Positions 50,017 through 57,963 of a DNA stretch of 64,000 nucleotides are shown here, piece after piece (the first letter of the stretch is position 1; the number at the start of each line of letters is the position of its first letter). A program made the position numbers and the translations under genes. The DNA is taken from the NCBI RefSeq assembly GCF_900107675.1, contig NZ_FNRI01000003.1, forward strand, positions 62,001 through 126,000, written 5' to 3'. A model generated the notes under the pieces. The model did no database searches and was not told the origin of the DNA. It was given only the letters and a program-made list of their open reading frames with translations. This DNA comes from Alistipes timonensis JC136 (GTDB taxonomy: Bacteria > Bacteroidota > Bacteroidia > Bacteroidales > Rikenellaceae).

Positions 50017-51469
50017 CGTTGTTTCTGAGTTTGAAGATCATTGCGACAAGGACCGCCAGCGTCACCGCACCGCCCAGCAGGTAGGCCGCCGTGCGGTTCT
50101 GCATGCCGAGCATCAGCGGCGAGACGAAAATATAGCTGGCGCAGACATAGGTCATGACAAGCGCCGGAATCAGTCCCGGCCAGACGGTGCGCCCGCGACG
50201 GCGCAGGTAGACGACGATCATCCAGAGCGTCACGGCCGCGAGGGTCTGGTTCATCCACGCGAAATAGCTCCACATGGTCTGGAACGGCAGGCCGAAGATA
50301 ATGAGCAGTCCCAGTGCGAACAGCGGGATGCAGATGTAGATACGCTTGCGCAGCGAACGCTGTTCTACCCCCATGAAATCGGCGACGATCAGCCGCGCCG
50401 AACGGAAGGCCGTGTCGCCCGAGGTGATGGCGCAGGCCACGACGCCGAAAATGACAAAAGCCGCGAGCACCGGGCCCAGCGTCTTGTTGGCGATCACGTC
50501 GACCAGCACGGCGGCCTGCCCGCCGTATTCGGCAATGGCGTCGTTCAGTCCCCCGACATTGCCCCAGAAAGCCATGGCGATGGCAGCCCAGACGAGGGCG
50601 ATGATCGACTCGGAGATCATGGCGCCGTAGAAAACCGAACGGCTTTCGCTTTCGCTGCGCATGCAGCGGGCCATCAGCGGCGACTGCGTGGCGTGAAAAC
50701 CCGAAATGGCCCCGCAGGCGATGGTCGTGAAGAGCATCGGGACGATCGGGAACTCTTTCGCGTCGGCGATGCAATTCTCAAAAGAGGTGAATTCGGGGAT
50801 GGTATATTCACCGCCGAAAAGCAGCACCACGAGGATACCGACGGCCATAAAGAGCAGCGCGAATCCGAAAACGGGGTAGATGCGGCCGATGATCTTGTCC
50901 ACGGGCAGCAGCGTGGCGGCGATGTAATAGATCAGGATGACGCCCAGGATAATGAGCAGCAGCCACGAGAAATTCCCGAACGCAATGCCTTCGAGCGCCG
51001 GAACGTCGAGCCGGTTGGCGATGAGCGACGCGGGCTGCGAGAGGAACACGGCCCCCACGAGGATCATCAGCCCCGCGGAGAAGAGGCGCATGACGACTTT
51101 CATGCCGTTGCCGAGGTACTTGCCGGCGGTTTCGGGCAGGCTCGCACCGTCGTGGCGGAGCGAGATGACCCCGGCGATGAAATCGTGCGCCGCCCCCATG
51201 AAGATACCTCCGAAGGTGATCCACAGAAATGCCACGGGTCCGTAGGCGGCGCCGAGCACCGCGCCGAAGATCGGACCGAGGCCCGCAATGTTCAACAACT
51301 GAATCAGAAAGATGCGCCAACGCGGCAGGGGCACGTAGTCCACACCGTCGTAGAGCCGGCTGCAGGGAGTCTCGGCCTCCGGATTGATTCCGACAAGCCT
51401 TTCCAGATAACGTCCATAGGTAAAATAGGCTGCCACCAACAGCGCAAGGCACACCAGAAAAGTAGTCAT
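49997..51469 (-). CDS. cstA: CstA-family carbon starvation/pyruvate transporter
   Basis: A 490-residue membrane protein with about 13 helices: YGRYLERLVGINPEAETPCS, the core AGLGPIFGAVLGAAYGP, FMGAAHDFIAGVISLRHDG, GFHATQSPLMARCM and VACAITSGDTAFRSARL. CstA-type proteins import pyruvate and peptides. It is shorter than E. coli CstA (about 700), as is usual in Bacteroidota. Sialic acid cleavage releases pyruvate, but the gene is on the opposite strand to the nan locus, so a link is speculative. Confidence 0.92.
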   Translation of the reverse strand: MTTFLVCLALLVAAYFTYGRYLERLVGINPEAETPCSRLYDGVDYVPLPRWRIFLIQLLNIAGLGPIFGAVLGAAYGPVAFLWITFGGIFMGAAHDFIAGVISLRHDGASLPETAGKYLGNGMKVVMRLFSAGLMILVGAVFLSQPASLIANRLDVPALEGIAFGNFSWLLLIILGVILIYYIAATLLPVDKIIGRIYPVFGFALLFMAVGILVVLLFGGEYTIPEFTSFENCIADAKEFPIVPMLFTTIACGAISGFHATQSPLMARCMRSESESRSVFYGAMISESIIALVWAAIAMAFWGNVGGLNDAIAEYGGQAAVLVDVIANKTLGPVLAAFVIFGVVACAITSGDTAFRSARLIVADFMGVEQRSLRKRIYICIPLFALGLLIIFGLPFQTMWSYFAWMNQTLAAVTLWMIVVYLRRRGRTVWPGLIPALVMTYVCASYIFVSPLMLGMQNRTAAYLLGGAVTLAVLVAMIFKLRNNDAKSFT

Positions 51470-51533
51470 AACACAGGTTCGGGTCAGTTTTGACGCGAAT
51501 ATAGCAAGAAAAGAGAGAATTTTCGTAAAATTG

Positions 51534-51564
51534 TTGCGAGAAAAATATTTTTTTCAGATATTTG
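51534..51564 (+). promoter_or_regulatory. tRNA-Thr promoter
   Basis: TTG (51534-51536), 20 bp, GATATTTG (51557-51564), one base from consensus, 34 bp before the mature tRNA. Confidence 0.6.
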
Positions 51565-51597
51565 CAGTCCCAAAGGGAACCTCAGTGTTCCCGGAAG

Positions 51598-51669
51598 GCC
51601 GAAATAGCTCAGCGGTAGAGCACTTCACTCGTAATGAAGGGGTCCCGAGTTCAAATCTCGGTTTCGGCT
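51598..51669 (+). tRNA. tRNA-Thr (anticodon CGT)
   Basis: A complete 72-nt cloverleaf: acceptor GCCGAAA/TTTCGGC with discriminator T, D-arm GCTC-AGCGGTA-GAGC, anticodon stem CTTCA/TGAAG with loop CTCGTAA (anticodon CGT), and T-arm CCGAG-TTCAAAT-CTCGG. CCA is not encoded. Confidence 0.96.
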
Positions 51670-51706
51670 CGAAGAGGCATAAAAATCATTGCGCCGTTCT
51701 ACGAAG

Positions 51707-51744
51707 AAAGCCTTGCATAGCGGATATGCAAGGCTTTTTCTTTT
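51707..51744. terminator. Terminator after tRNA-Thr, facing the leftward operon
   Basis: AAAGCCTTGCATA, loop GCGGA, TATGCAAGGCTTTTT then CTTTT. It ends the tRNA transcript. The A-run on the left arm is short, but the same stem lies just beyond the last gene of the leftward operon. Confidence 0.85.
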
Positions 51745-51758
51745 GCGCCAATCGCAGC

Positions 51759-53819
51759 TCATTCGTTGCAGCGGATCGGCCACTTGTTGTTGTTCCCGAT
51801 GACGGCACGGACCAGATCGTCACCGTAAACTGCCATCTCCGACCAGGTCTGCCCGTAGGTCATCGTCGCGTGAGACGCCCCGGCGAAGTCCATCAGCACG
51901 ATGCCGACGTTCCCGCGGAAATCGTACCGGTTGAGCCGGTCCGCCGTGTAACGGTTGTAGAGGTTGGCGCAATAGTCGTAGTCGCCGACGGCACCGAAGA
52001 TGCTGATGCCCGAGACCGAGCAGTGGGCCGTATCGTAACAACTCACATAATTCATACACCAGCGGGTAACGTCCGTCGTGTTGTAAGTGTAATCGATGCA
52101 CTCCTCGATGGCCGCATACTTGGTTTTGCCGTCCGAGGAGCCGTTTTTGATGTTGTAGAGGTCGTTCACCCGGATCGGGGCCTGCCCGACGCCGTTGCCC
52201 GAGAGCGTCGTGTCGAAGACCACCTTGTCGTGCGTCCAGTTCAGGTAAGCGCCCAAATACTGCCCGTCGTTGGACGATTTGTAGTCCTCGCGGATGACGA
52301 AGAGAATCTTGCCCCGGGCATCGGCCAGCGTCATGCGGGGATGGAAATCGGCGATGCGCCCCTCGCAGTGCGAACGGACCAGGCTGACGACGCTCCTGTC
52401 CCACCCCGTTTTGCCGGTGCCGCTGGTGTTCTCGTATTTCAGGTGCACCAGCACCGTCTCACCGGGATGCGCTTCGAGAAAGCGCACGAAGCGGTCGAGC
52501 ACCTGCGAAAGCATAAAGGGCGAGAGCTCCTGCCGGTCGGTCCCGCCGGGCACGTAACCGCCGAGCGACGGGTCGCCCAGCGGAGCGATGCCGTGCTGGA
52601 TCGGGAGGTCCTGAACCGAAGAGCCCGACGCCGAAGGACGCACGTCGAACATACGGACCCCGGCTGCAAGCTGGTCCTCGAGGGAAAGCTCCTGCGCCTT
52701 AATCATCTTGGTGATGTTCATGTATCCGAACACCACGTTTTGCAGCCATTTGAAATGGAAACGCTCGCCCGGTTTGCCGCCCGTATATTCGTAATGCGAT
52801 CCGAAGATCGTGCAGGCATCGTGCGAGCCCGGAATGGAGACCTGCGAGAGATAGGCGTTGTCGGGCACGCCGGCCATCCAGTCGGAATAGTCCCCGCCGA
52901 TCCGCTGCGCCTGGGTCGGCATATCGCCGACCGTAAAGGTATAGCGGTGACCCGCCCGCAGGGTCGCGGCAGTCGTATACTCGTAGGTCTTGCCCTCGGT
53001 CGTAACGGCCGAGAGGGTCAGCCCGCGGATATCCTGCGGCAGCATGAAAGCCGTCACGATGATCTTCGAACCCGCATCGAGACGGATGTACGGGACCGCT
53101 CCGGTCGTCAGGTGCACGGCCAGCACCCGGGAGGTTTTGTCCGGATCGGTCGTGCAGACACCCGTAGCGACATCGTAGGTGAACGCCCCTGCCACGGGGT
53201 CGTCGCTCGACAGCACGAGTTTCTGCACCTCGACGGCCTCGGAAAAGCCCGTCTGAATCGTGACCGTGGTCATCAGCGGCCGAAACGCGAAAGGCACCTC
53301 GGCACCGCGTTCCACACCCTCGCTGCAGGCGGCCATATAGGCCAGCTGCATGTTGCATTCGCCGTTGTTGCAGGTCTGCACGGAGGGGACGGCGGTCAGG
53401 ATGATCGACCCGCTGTTGGCCCTGACGGCCGCAGCCGGATAGAACGCATAGAAATTATAACGTTCGTCGCTGCCCCACGCCATGCCCGTATTGCCGAGGT
53501 CCGCCTCGCTCTCCGTCGCGCCGGAGACGCTGACCGTAACTGCCGCCCGCTGCGGGGTCGTCTGGGGACAGATGATCTCCACCCGGTCGCCGTTGCGCCA
53601 GTAGATCGGATAACCGCCGTTGCGCAGGGGCCCGTAGGCCGTGCGGGTCTCGGGCGGAGCGTCCGCCTCGCCGTCGTTGTCGATCGAAAAACGGCAGGCG
53701 ACGGCACCGCCCCCGCTCCCGGGGTCGCCGGGATCACAGGCCGTCTCCGTCAGATCGGTTCCGCACCCGGCCAGCAGGAGCGCAAGCGCCGGCAGCCGGA
53801 AAATAGTTCTGTATTTCAT
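51759..53819 (-). CDS. Lipoprotein: fimbrillin-like domain fused to a PI-PLC X domain
   Basis: A 686-residue lipoprotein (Cys19 in LLLAGC). Residues about 35-310 form a fimbrillin-like module (RTAYGPLRNGGYPIYWRNGD, NFYAFYPAAAV, VPFAFRPLMTTVTIQ, GHRYTFTVG). From about 322 a phosphatidylinositol-specific phospholipase C X domain follows: LSQVSIPGSHDACT with His333, LEDQLAAGVRMFDVRPSASG, PIQHGIAPLG with His409, FLEAHPGETVLVHLKYE and a C-terminal NVGIVLMDFAG. Both catalytic His are present. Bacterial PI-PLCs cleave phosphatidylinositol or GPI anchors, so release of host surface proteins is possible. Last gene of the putative phase-variable operon. Confidence 0.85.
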   Translation of the reverse strand: MKYRTIFRLPALALLLAGCGTDLTETACDPGDPGSGGGAVACRFSIDNDGEADAPPETRTAYGPLRNGGYPIYWRNGDRVEIICPQTTPQRAAVTVSVSGATESEADLGNTGMAWGSDERYNFYAFYPAAAVRANSGSIILTAVPSVQTCNNGECNMQLAYMAACSEGVERGAEVPFAFRPLMTTVTIQTGFSEAVEVQKLVLSSDDPVAGAFTYDVATGVCTTDPDKTSRVLAVHLTTGAVPYIRLDAGSKIIVTAFMLPQDIRGLTLSAVTTEGKTYEYTTAATLRAGHRYTFTVGDMPTQAQRIGGDYSDWMAGVPDNAYLSQVSIPGSHDACTIFGSHYEYTGGKPGERFHFKWLQNVVFGYMNITKMIKAQELSLEDQLAAGVRMFDVRPSASGSSVQDLPIQHGIAPLGDPSLGGYVPGGTDRQELSPFMLSQVLDRFVRFLEAHPGETVLVHLKYENTSGTGKTGWDRSVVSLVRSHCEGRIADFHPRMTLADARGKILFVIREDYKSSNDGQYLGAYLNWTHDKVVFDTTLSGNGVGQAPIRVNDLYNIKNGSSDGKTKYAAIEECIDYTYNTTDVTRWCMNYVSCYDTAHCSVSGISIFGAVGDYDYCANLYNRYTADRLNRYDFRGNVGIVLMDFAGASHATMTYGQTWSEMAVYGDDLVRAVIGNNNKWPIRCNE

Positions 53820-53840
53820 AGCGTCTGTTCTGAATGGGCG

Positions 53841-53972
53841 TTAGTACTCATCGTCCGCAAAGTCCGGCGAATCGGGCCCCAGCTCTCCGCCGTGCGGCTG
53901 GGAGATGGCGAACCCCGCCTCCGCCGCAACCGCGAACACCTCCAGCTGCGGCTGTATGTAAACTGCTTTCAT
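53841..53972 (-). CDS. Short acidic-tail peptide 2 (43 aa)
   Basis: Starts MKAVYIQPQLEVFAVAAEAG, continues FAISQPHGGELGPDS and ends in PDFADDEY. It lies 21 bp upstream of the fimbrillin/PI-PLC gene. It has no typical signal peptide or lipobox. It shares with the peptide at 55431-55580 the pattern G-F-A-x-S ... G-G-E-L-G-x-D/N-S-x-x-F and an Asp/Glu tail. Peptides of this look occur beside fimbrillin-type genes in Bacteroidales (recollection), without known function. Confidence 0.72.
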   Translation of the reverse strand: MKAVYIQPQLEVFAVAAEAGFAISQPHGGELGPDSPDFADDEY

Positions 53973-54046
53973 CGGGTATCTACTTTATAGACATATCGGG
54001 ACGGCGTTGTCTCCGTCCCGATATATGCAGGTTTTCTTCGCCGGAA

Positions 54047-55405
54047 TTACTCGATCGTATAGGTGAAGTCGGCGAACTCGACGTGGTAGGAACCCGCGGT
54101 GCTCAGGATCTTGACCATGATCCGCTGCCCGTTCGAAACCGTGAACGTATGGGTCTGCGTACCGGACCGGCACTCGTTGTCGTTGCCACTGATGATGTTG
54201 TTGCGGTCGCGGAGCCACGCCTCGGTGATCGGGCCGTTGCCCGTGACGCCGATGCGGTATTTGATGTTCACCAGCGCCCGGTTGGTAGCTGCCTCGAACG
54301 AGATCCGCACGGTCTTCTGGCCGTCGCACTGGATCGGAGCCGTCACGAACGCACCGTTGTTGCTGTTATTCGTCCCGGCCGGAACCTGCAGCTGGATACG
54401 GTTCTTTTTAAGTTTGTCGTCGCCGTTCTTGTCGCTTTTGATCTCGGCGCGGTAGAAATACCAGCCGTCGAAAAGTCCGTCGGGATCGTACTGCGGATCG
54501 ACATAGTAAAACCCGTTGTCCTTCCAGGTGTCGGAGCCGTATTTGCTGTCGATGGCGTCGGGAACAGCGATCGTAACGGTCTTCCTGTTGCAGGGAACGC
54601 TCATCGTGTAGTGGTGGTTACGCTTCAGGCCGGCCAGGGTCAGCGACTTGTCCGAATAGGTCAGGCCGTCGGCGGTCATGACCTTCACGGTCAGCGTCGA
54701 GTGGATGCCGACCGGGAGCAGGCCGATCACGAACTCTTTCTGTCCGGTGGGAATGGTGATCGCATTGGTGACGGACGAGGCCGTGAAGTTTCCCAGGGCG
54801 TCGATCGTACCCGCCGTCGGCAGGACGTTGGCGTCGGTCTCCAGCATGATCTTCCTGGGCGTCTCGTTGGCCCCCAGTCCGAGCGTGATTTTGATGCGCG
54901 CCATCAGCGGTTTGAACGTGAAGTTGACGGGCAGCACGGTCGAGGTCTCATCGACGCTGAAGGGCTCCTCCCAGATGTTCGTGTACATAAAATCGTAGTC
55001 GGCGAGGTTCGACGTGCAGTAGGCATCGCCCCACGTGTGTTTGAACGTCTTGTTCACGGCATCGAACGATGCGCTGCAGTCGTACGGGTAGTAGGCCGCA
55101 GCCAGGGTGTAGGAACCGACGGGCACGTCGCCCGAGAACGTGGTGGTCGCGCCCGACTTGTCAGCCGTAAAGAGGCAGGTCCGCGTCACGGAGCCGTCGT
55201 AGAGGAGCACGGCGACCCGGTCGCCCTCCACCCAGTTGGTCGTGTTGCCGTCGATGGAGGTGCGGGTCTGCGCCGAGACCATCTCCTCGGGAATGGTGAC
55301 CTGCACATACGTCTTCGTATCTTCGGGCGAGGTCACATCGCTGTCCTTGCTGCATGCGCTCATGCCGACTGCGGCAAAAAGGGCAATGGCGAATAATTTT
55401 TTCAT
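54047..55405 (-). CDS. Fimbrillin-family lipoprotein
   Basis: A 452-residue lipoprotein (Cys18 in VGMSAC). The N-terminal fimbrillin-like region (YVQVTIPEEMVSAQTRTSID, NTTNWVEGDRVAVLLYDG, GSYTLAAAYYPYDCSAS, LPVNFTFKPLMARIKITLGL, GLKRNHHYTMSV) runs to about 300. The C-terminal part (DTWKDNGFYYVDPQYDPDGL, ..., HTFTVSNGQRIMVKILSTAG) looks like a jelly-roll of the carbohydrate-binding type. I start at the ATG at 55405, which begins the signal peptide; the upstream extension would run through the peptide gene. Confidence 0.85.
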   Translation of the reverse strand: MKKLFAIALFAAVGMSACSKDSDVTSPEDTKTYVQVTIPEEMVSAQTRTSIDGNTTNWVEGDRVAVLLYDGSVTRTCLFTADKSGATTTFSGDVPVGSYTLAAAYYPYDCSASFDAVNKTFKHTWGDAYCTSNLADYDFMYTNIWEEPFSVDETSTVLPVNFTFKPLMARIKITLGLGANETPRKIMLETDANVLPTAGTIDALGNFTASSVTNAITIPTGQKEFVIGLLPVGIHSTLTVKVMTADGLTYSDKSLTLAGLKRNHHYTMSVPCNRKTVTIAVPDAIDSKYGSDTWKDNGFYYVDPQYDPDGLFDGWYFYRAEIKSDKNGDDKLKKNRIQLQVPAGTNNSNNGAFVTAPIQCDGQKTVRISFEAATNRALVNIKYRIGVTGNGPITEAWLRDRNNIISGNDNECRSGTQTHTFTVSNGQRIMVKILSTAGSYHVEFADFTYTIE

Positions 55406-55430
55406 AAGGCGTTTTTCGTTTTGTCGTTGG

Positions 55431-55580
55431 TTATTCGAAATCGTCGAACGAACGGGAGTTGTCGCCCAGCTCTCCGCCGCCGGTTCCCGGCTCGATATCG
55501 CTGCTTGCAGCGAATCCTTTCTCCACGCACACGGACATGACGTACAGGTCCGGAGCTTCATAAATCAAATGCTTTTTCAT
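55431..55580 (-). CDS. Short acidic-tail peptide 1 (49 aa)
   Basis: Starts MKKHLIYEAPDLYVMSVCVE, continues KGFAASSDIEPGTGGGELGD and ends NSRSFDDFE. It lies 25 bp upstream of the fimbrillin-family lipoprotein gene, the same arrangement as the 43-residue peptide before the fimbrillin/PI-PLC gene. Shared elements are E-x-G-F-A-x-S, G-G-E-L-G-x-D/N-S and an acidic aromatic tail. The N-terminal amphipathic M-K-x-x-x-I-x-x-P/A-x-L-x-V part recalls a recognition leader. Confidence 0.72.
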   Translation of the reverse strand: MKKHLIYEAPDLYVMSVCVEKGFAASSDIEPGTGGGELGDNSRSFDDFE

Positions 55581-55622
55581 AGTCTTTTTATTGTGTTTAA
55601 ATCAGTTACATCAATCCCGCCG

Positions 55623-55925
55623 CTATCCTGCGACGCAGAGCACCCGTACACACAGCCGTTCCCCGTCGGCGAAAAGGCAGACCTCCAGGACGGCCACCCG
55701 GCGTCCGGAGCGGCGAAGGCGGTGCAGTTCCGCTTCGATCCGCAGCTCCTCGGCTTCGGGAAGCGACCGGCCCACCCACGCTCCGAGCGAATCGGGAGCG
55801 TACACGCAGAGCCGTTCCTCCCCGAGATAGGCCAGCAGGTAGTACGGCGCCGAAGCGGACCGGGGAGTTTCGCCCATGGCAGATATTGCGGTTCGGGACA
55901 TACGGGGAACATGGCCGGCAACCAT
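55623..55925 (-). CDS. 100-residue protein of unknown function
   Basis: No family recognised. The sequence is compact with no signal peptide: APYYLLAYLGEERLCVYAPD, SLGAWVGRSLPEAEELRIEA, VAVLEVCLFADGERLCVRVL, a likely alpha/beta fold with a repeated GEERLCV/GERLCVRV element. Its ATG overlaps the OmpA-family stop (TAATG), implying translational coupling and arguing that the gene is real. Confidence 0.65.
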   Translation of the reverse strand: MVAGHVPRMSRTAISAMGETPRSASAPYYLLAYLGEERLCVYAPDSLGAWVGRSLPEAEELRIEAELHRLRRSGRRVAVLEVCLFADGERLCVRVLCVAG

Positions 55926-57094
55926 TATTCTACGATCACGGCACGGTTCAGCTCGGGCTCCGCAAAGCGGTTGTTGGTGTCACCCTCGGCCTTTTTGACA
56001 AGGCGGTCGGGAGCAACGCCGTATTTGTTCTTCAGCAGGTTGTAGACATACTCCATCCGCTGCTCGCTGAGGCGCCGGTTCAGCTCGCGGCTGCCCGTCG
56101 CCTTGTCGGCCGAACCGATCAGCGTGAAGGTCTTGTCCTTGTCGGCCTTAATGGCGTTTTTGACATAGAATTCGAGATTGGTGAGCTCCTTGCTGTCGAG
56201 CGTCGCCTTGCCGATTTTGAAGAACAGCACCACGGGCGATGCGGAGACCTTCTGCTCGACAACGACCTTGGCGGGCGCGTTGCGCAGTTTTTCATTCTCG
56301 TCGTTCAGCACGGAGTTTTTCGAGGCGAGTTCGGAATTGTTCTCCTCGAGTCCCCGAATCCGGTTGAGATAGGGCGTAATGTCGATCGGCTGCACGTTCG
56401 AAGCACGCTTGAAACCGCGGCGGTTGAACTTGTAAGCCAGACCCGCCGTGACGGAGAGCATGCCTTCGCCGAGGCGTCCGCCGCTCACGCCGTCGAAACG
56501 CTGGTTGACGAGCAGGCAGCGGGCCTCGATCGTCAGGTCGAGCGACTTGCAGAGCCGCACGACGTTCAGCAGGCCGATGTCGAAACCGATCTCGTTGTCG
56601 TGGGTGTCGTTGCCGTAGGAGCGCGCCCAGCCGACACCGGCGTAAGGCACGAAATTCCAGGTGCGGTCCTTGCGGTAGCCGCTCAGGGCGTTCGAAAGGT
56701 TCCACATGGCGTCGGCGTGGAGGTACATCACGCCGAATTTCTCTTTGAACAGATTGCCGTCGGCGCCCCTGGCGTAGATCGAATTGGCAGTGGTCCAGCC
56801 TTTGGCCTGCAACCCGGCATATCCGACGCGGGCGCCGACCGAGGGGGTGAACCATTTTCCGGCGTGGATGTCCAGCGCCGGGGCCAGCCGTTTGCCGAAT
56901 TTACCCTCCGAATCGTTCTCTCCGAAATAGAGGTTTACACCGCCGGCGACACCGACGAAGATATTGTCGAAGAACCGGTTGGTTTCATAGGGACCACGCA
57001 CGATGCGGCCCTGCGCATCGCGGTTTTCTTTTTCCTGCGCCTGCACAGCGAGGCCGGAAAGCAAGAGGAGAGCAAAAAGCCAAAAATGTTTCAT
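55925..57094 (-). CDS. OmpA-family outer-membrane protein
   Basis: A 389-residue protein with a signal peptide (FALLLLSGLAVQAQ). An eight-strand-type beta-barrel at about 45-240 (NIFVGVAGGVNLYFGENDSE, VGARVGYAGL, FVPYAGVGWARSYG, GEGMLSVTAGLAYKFNRRG), a short coiled coil (RIRGLEENNSELASKNSVLN), and the OmpA peptidoglycan-binding domain (VVLFFKIGKATLDSKELTNL, GSADKATGSRELNRRLSEQR, NRAVIV). OmpA-like proteins commonly accompany fimbrillin operons in Bacteroidales and may anchor the fibre to the wall. Confidence 0.9.
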   Translation of the reverse strand: MKHFWLFALLLLSGLAVQAQEKENRDAQGRIVRGPYETNRFFDNIFVGVAGGVNLYFGENDSEGKFGKRLAPALDIHAGKWFTPSVGARVGYAGLQAKGWTTANSIYARGADGNLFKEKFGVMYLHADAMWNLSNALSGYRKDRTWNFVPYAGVGWARSYGNDTHDNEIGFDIGLLNVVRLCKSLDLTIEARCLLVNQRFDGVSGGRLGEGMLSVTAGLAYKFNRRGFKRASNVQPIDITPYLNRIRGLEENNSELASKNSVLNDENEKLRNAPAKVVVEQKVSASPVVLFFKIGKATLDSKELTNLEFYVKNAIKADKDKTFTLIGSADKATGSRELNRRLSEQRMEYVYNLLKNKYGVAPDRLVKKAEGDTNNRFAEPELNRAVIVE

Positions 57095-57144
57095 GTTCGA
57101 ATGTTTTGTAATGATTTGATTGTTTTACGTTCGGTTTCGGCAGG

Positions 57145-57636
57145 TCAGAGCGGTCCCGTCCCGGTGATCCCGCCGCCCGGAATCTCCGGATGCGACAGTT
57201 GGAACCGGCTCTGCCGCGACAAGGCAAGCGACTCCAATTCTTCGATTTGTATTTCGGACAAATAACTTTGCATGAGGCGGTCGAAATCCATGCATACCTT
57301 CCGCAAAGGCTGCATGGTGAGGATATTCTCGTAGGACCAGAAGATGTTGGAGGCTTCGTGCAGATCGCCCTCCAACCGGACGGCCAGATCGTAGAGCGTC
57401 GGATTGGAATCGGGATTCCAACTGTAGGAGGTTTTTCCCGACTGGAAGACACAAGTCACATAATCGGTCTTTGCAACCAGCTTCCGCAGCGTCCGGCGGT
57501 ACAGGTAGCTGTCCGCTCCCGGCCCGATGCAGGCGGCCTGCAACTCGCGGCCCTTCATCAGAGGGGTCCCGGCAACGGAAGCCTTCCGCAGCACGAGCAG
57601 GATTTTCACCGCCCAGAGTATTCTTACAGACAACAT
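57145..57636 (-). CDS. Rrf2-like winged-helix regulator
   Basis: A 163-residue protein. Residues about 8-85 resemble the Rrf2 winged helix: ILWAVKILLVLRKASVAGTP, LMKGRELQAACIGPGADSYL, YRRTLRKLVAKTDYVTCVFQ, SGKTSYSWNPDSNPTLYDLA and VRLEGDL. It has two scattered cysteines in this region but no clear Rrf2 iron-sulfur triad. The C-terminus is helical, then Gly-rich. It is the first gene after the invertible segment, in the place where B. fragilis capsule operons carry regulator genes. Assignment is moderate. Confidence 0.55.
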   Translation of the reverse strand: MLSVRILWAVKILLVLRKASVAGTPLMKGRELQAACIGPGADSYLYRRTLRKLVAKTDYVTCVFQSGKTSYSWNPDSNPTLYDLAVRLEGDLHEASNIFWSYENILTMQPLRKVCMDFDRLMQSYLSEIQIEELESLALSRQSRFQLSHPEIPGGGITGTGPL

Positions 57637-57681
57637 AAACCTACAACTGATTTAATAACAACATTTTACGCGCAATTTCCG

Positions 57682-57709
57682 AGACCCATTATTACCAATA
57701 ATGGGTCTT
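57682..57709 (+). repeat. Left inverted repeat of the putative invertible segment (IRL)
   Basis: 28 bp. Its first 22 bases (starting AGACCCATTATTACC) match the reverse complement of the right repeat exactly; after a two-base difference TCTT matches too. The repeat is itself a near-perfect palindrome: AGACCCATTATT, ACC, AATAATGGGTCT. It lies 46 bp upstream of the operon's first start codon. Confidence 0.88.
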
Positions 57710-57889
57710 ATTACAGGTATGTGTCTGATTACCAGATAGCAGATACGCTATTCGGACACTTCGGCAACGACAAAACAGAGCCGGTCCGGACAATTTCGAT
57801 CAGTCCGGAGCAGATTGGATGAAAATAAAATTTAAACGATTGACAGCAAACGCATTACGCCATACAACGCAATTTTTTACCGTAAAATA

Positions 57890-57921
57890 TTTGGTTATAT
57901 TTATAATTAACCCTACTTTTG
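57890..57921 (+). promoter_or_regulatory. Promoter inside the invertible segment
   Basis: TTTG (57890-57893), 20 bp, TACTTTTG (57914-57921), an exact Bacteroidota promoter. The start near 57926 is 38 bp from IRR. Confidence 0.85.
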
Positions 57922-57963
57922 CCCATAGTTCAAAATGTCTATAATACAATTCATTAGGGCTTC

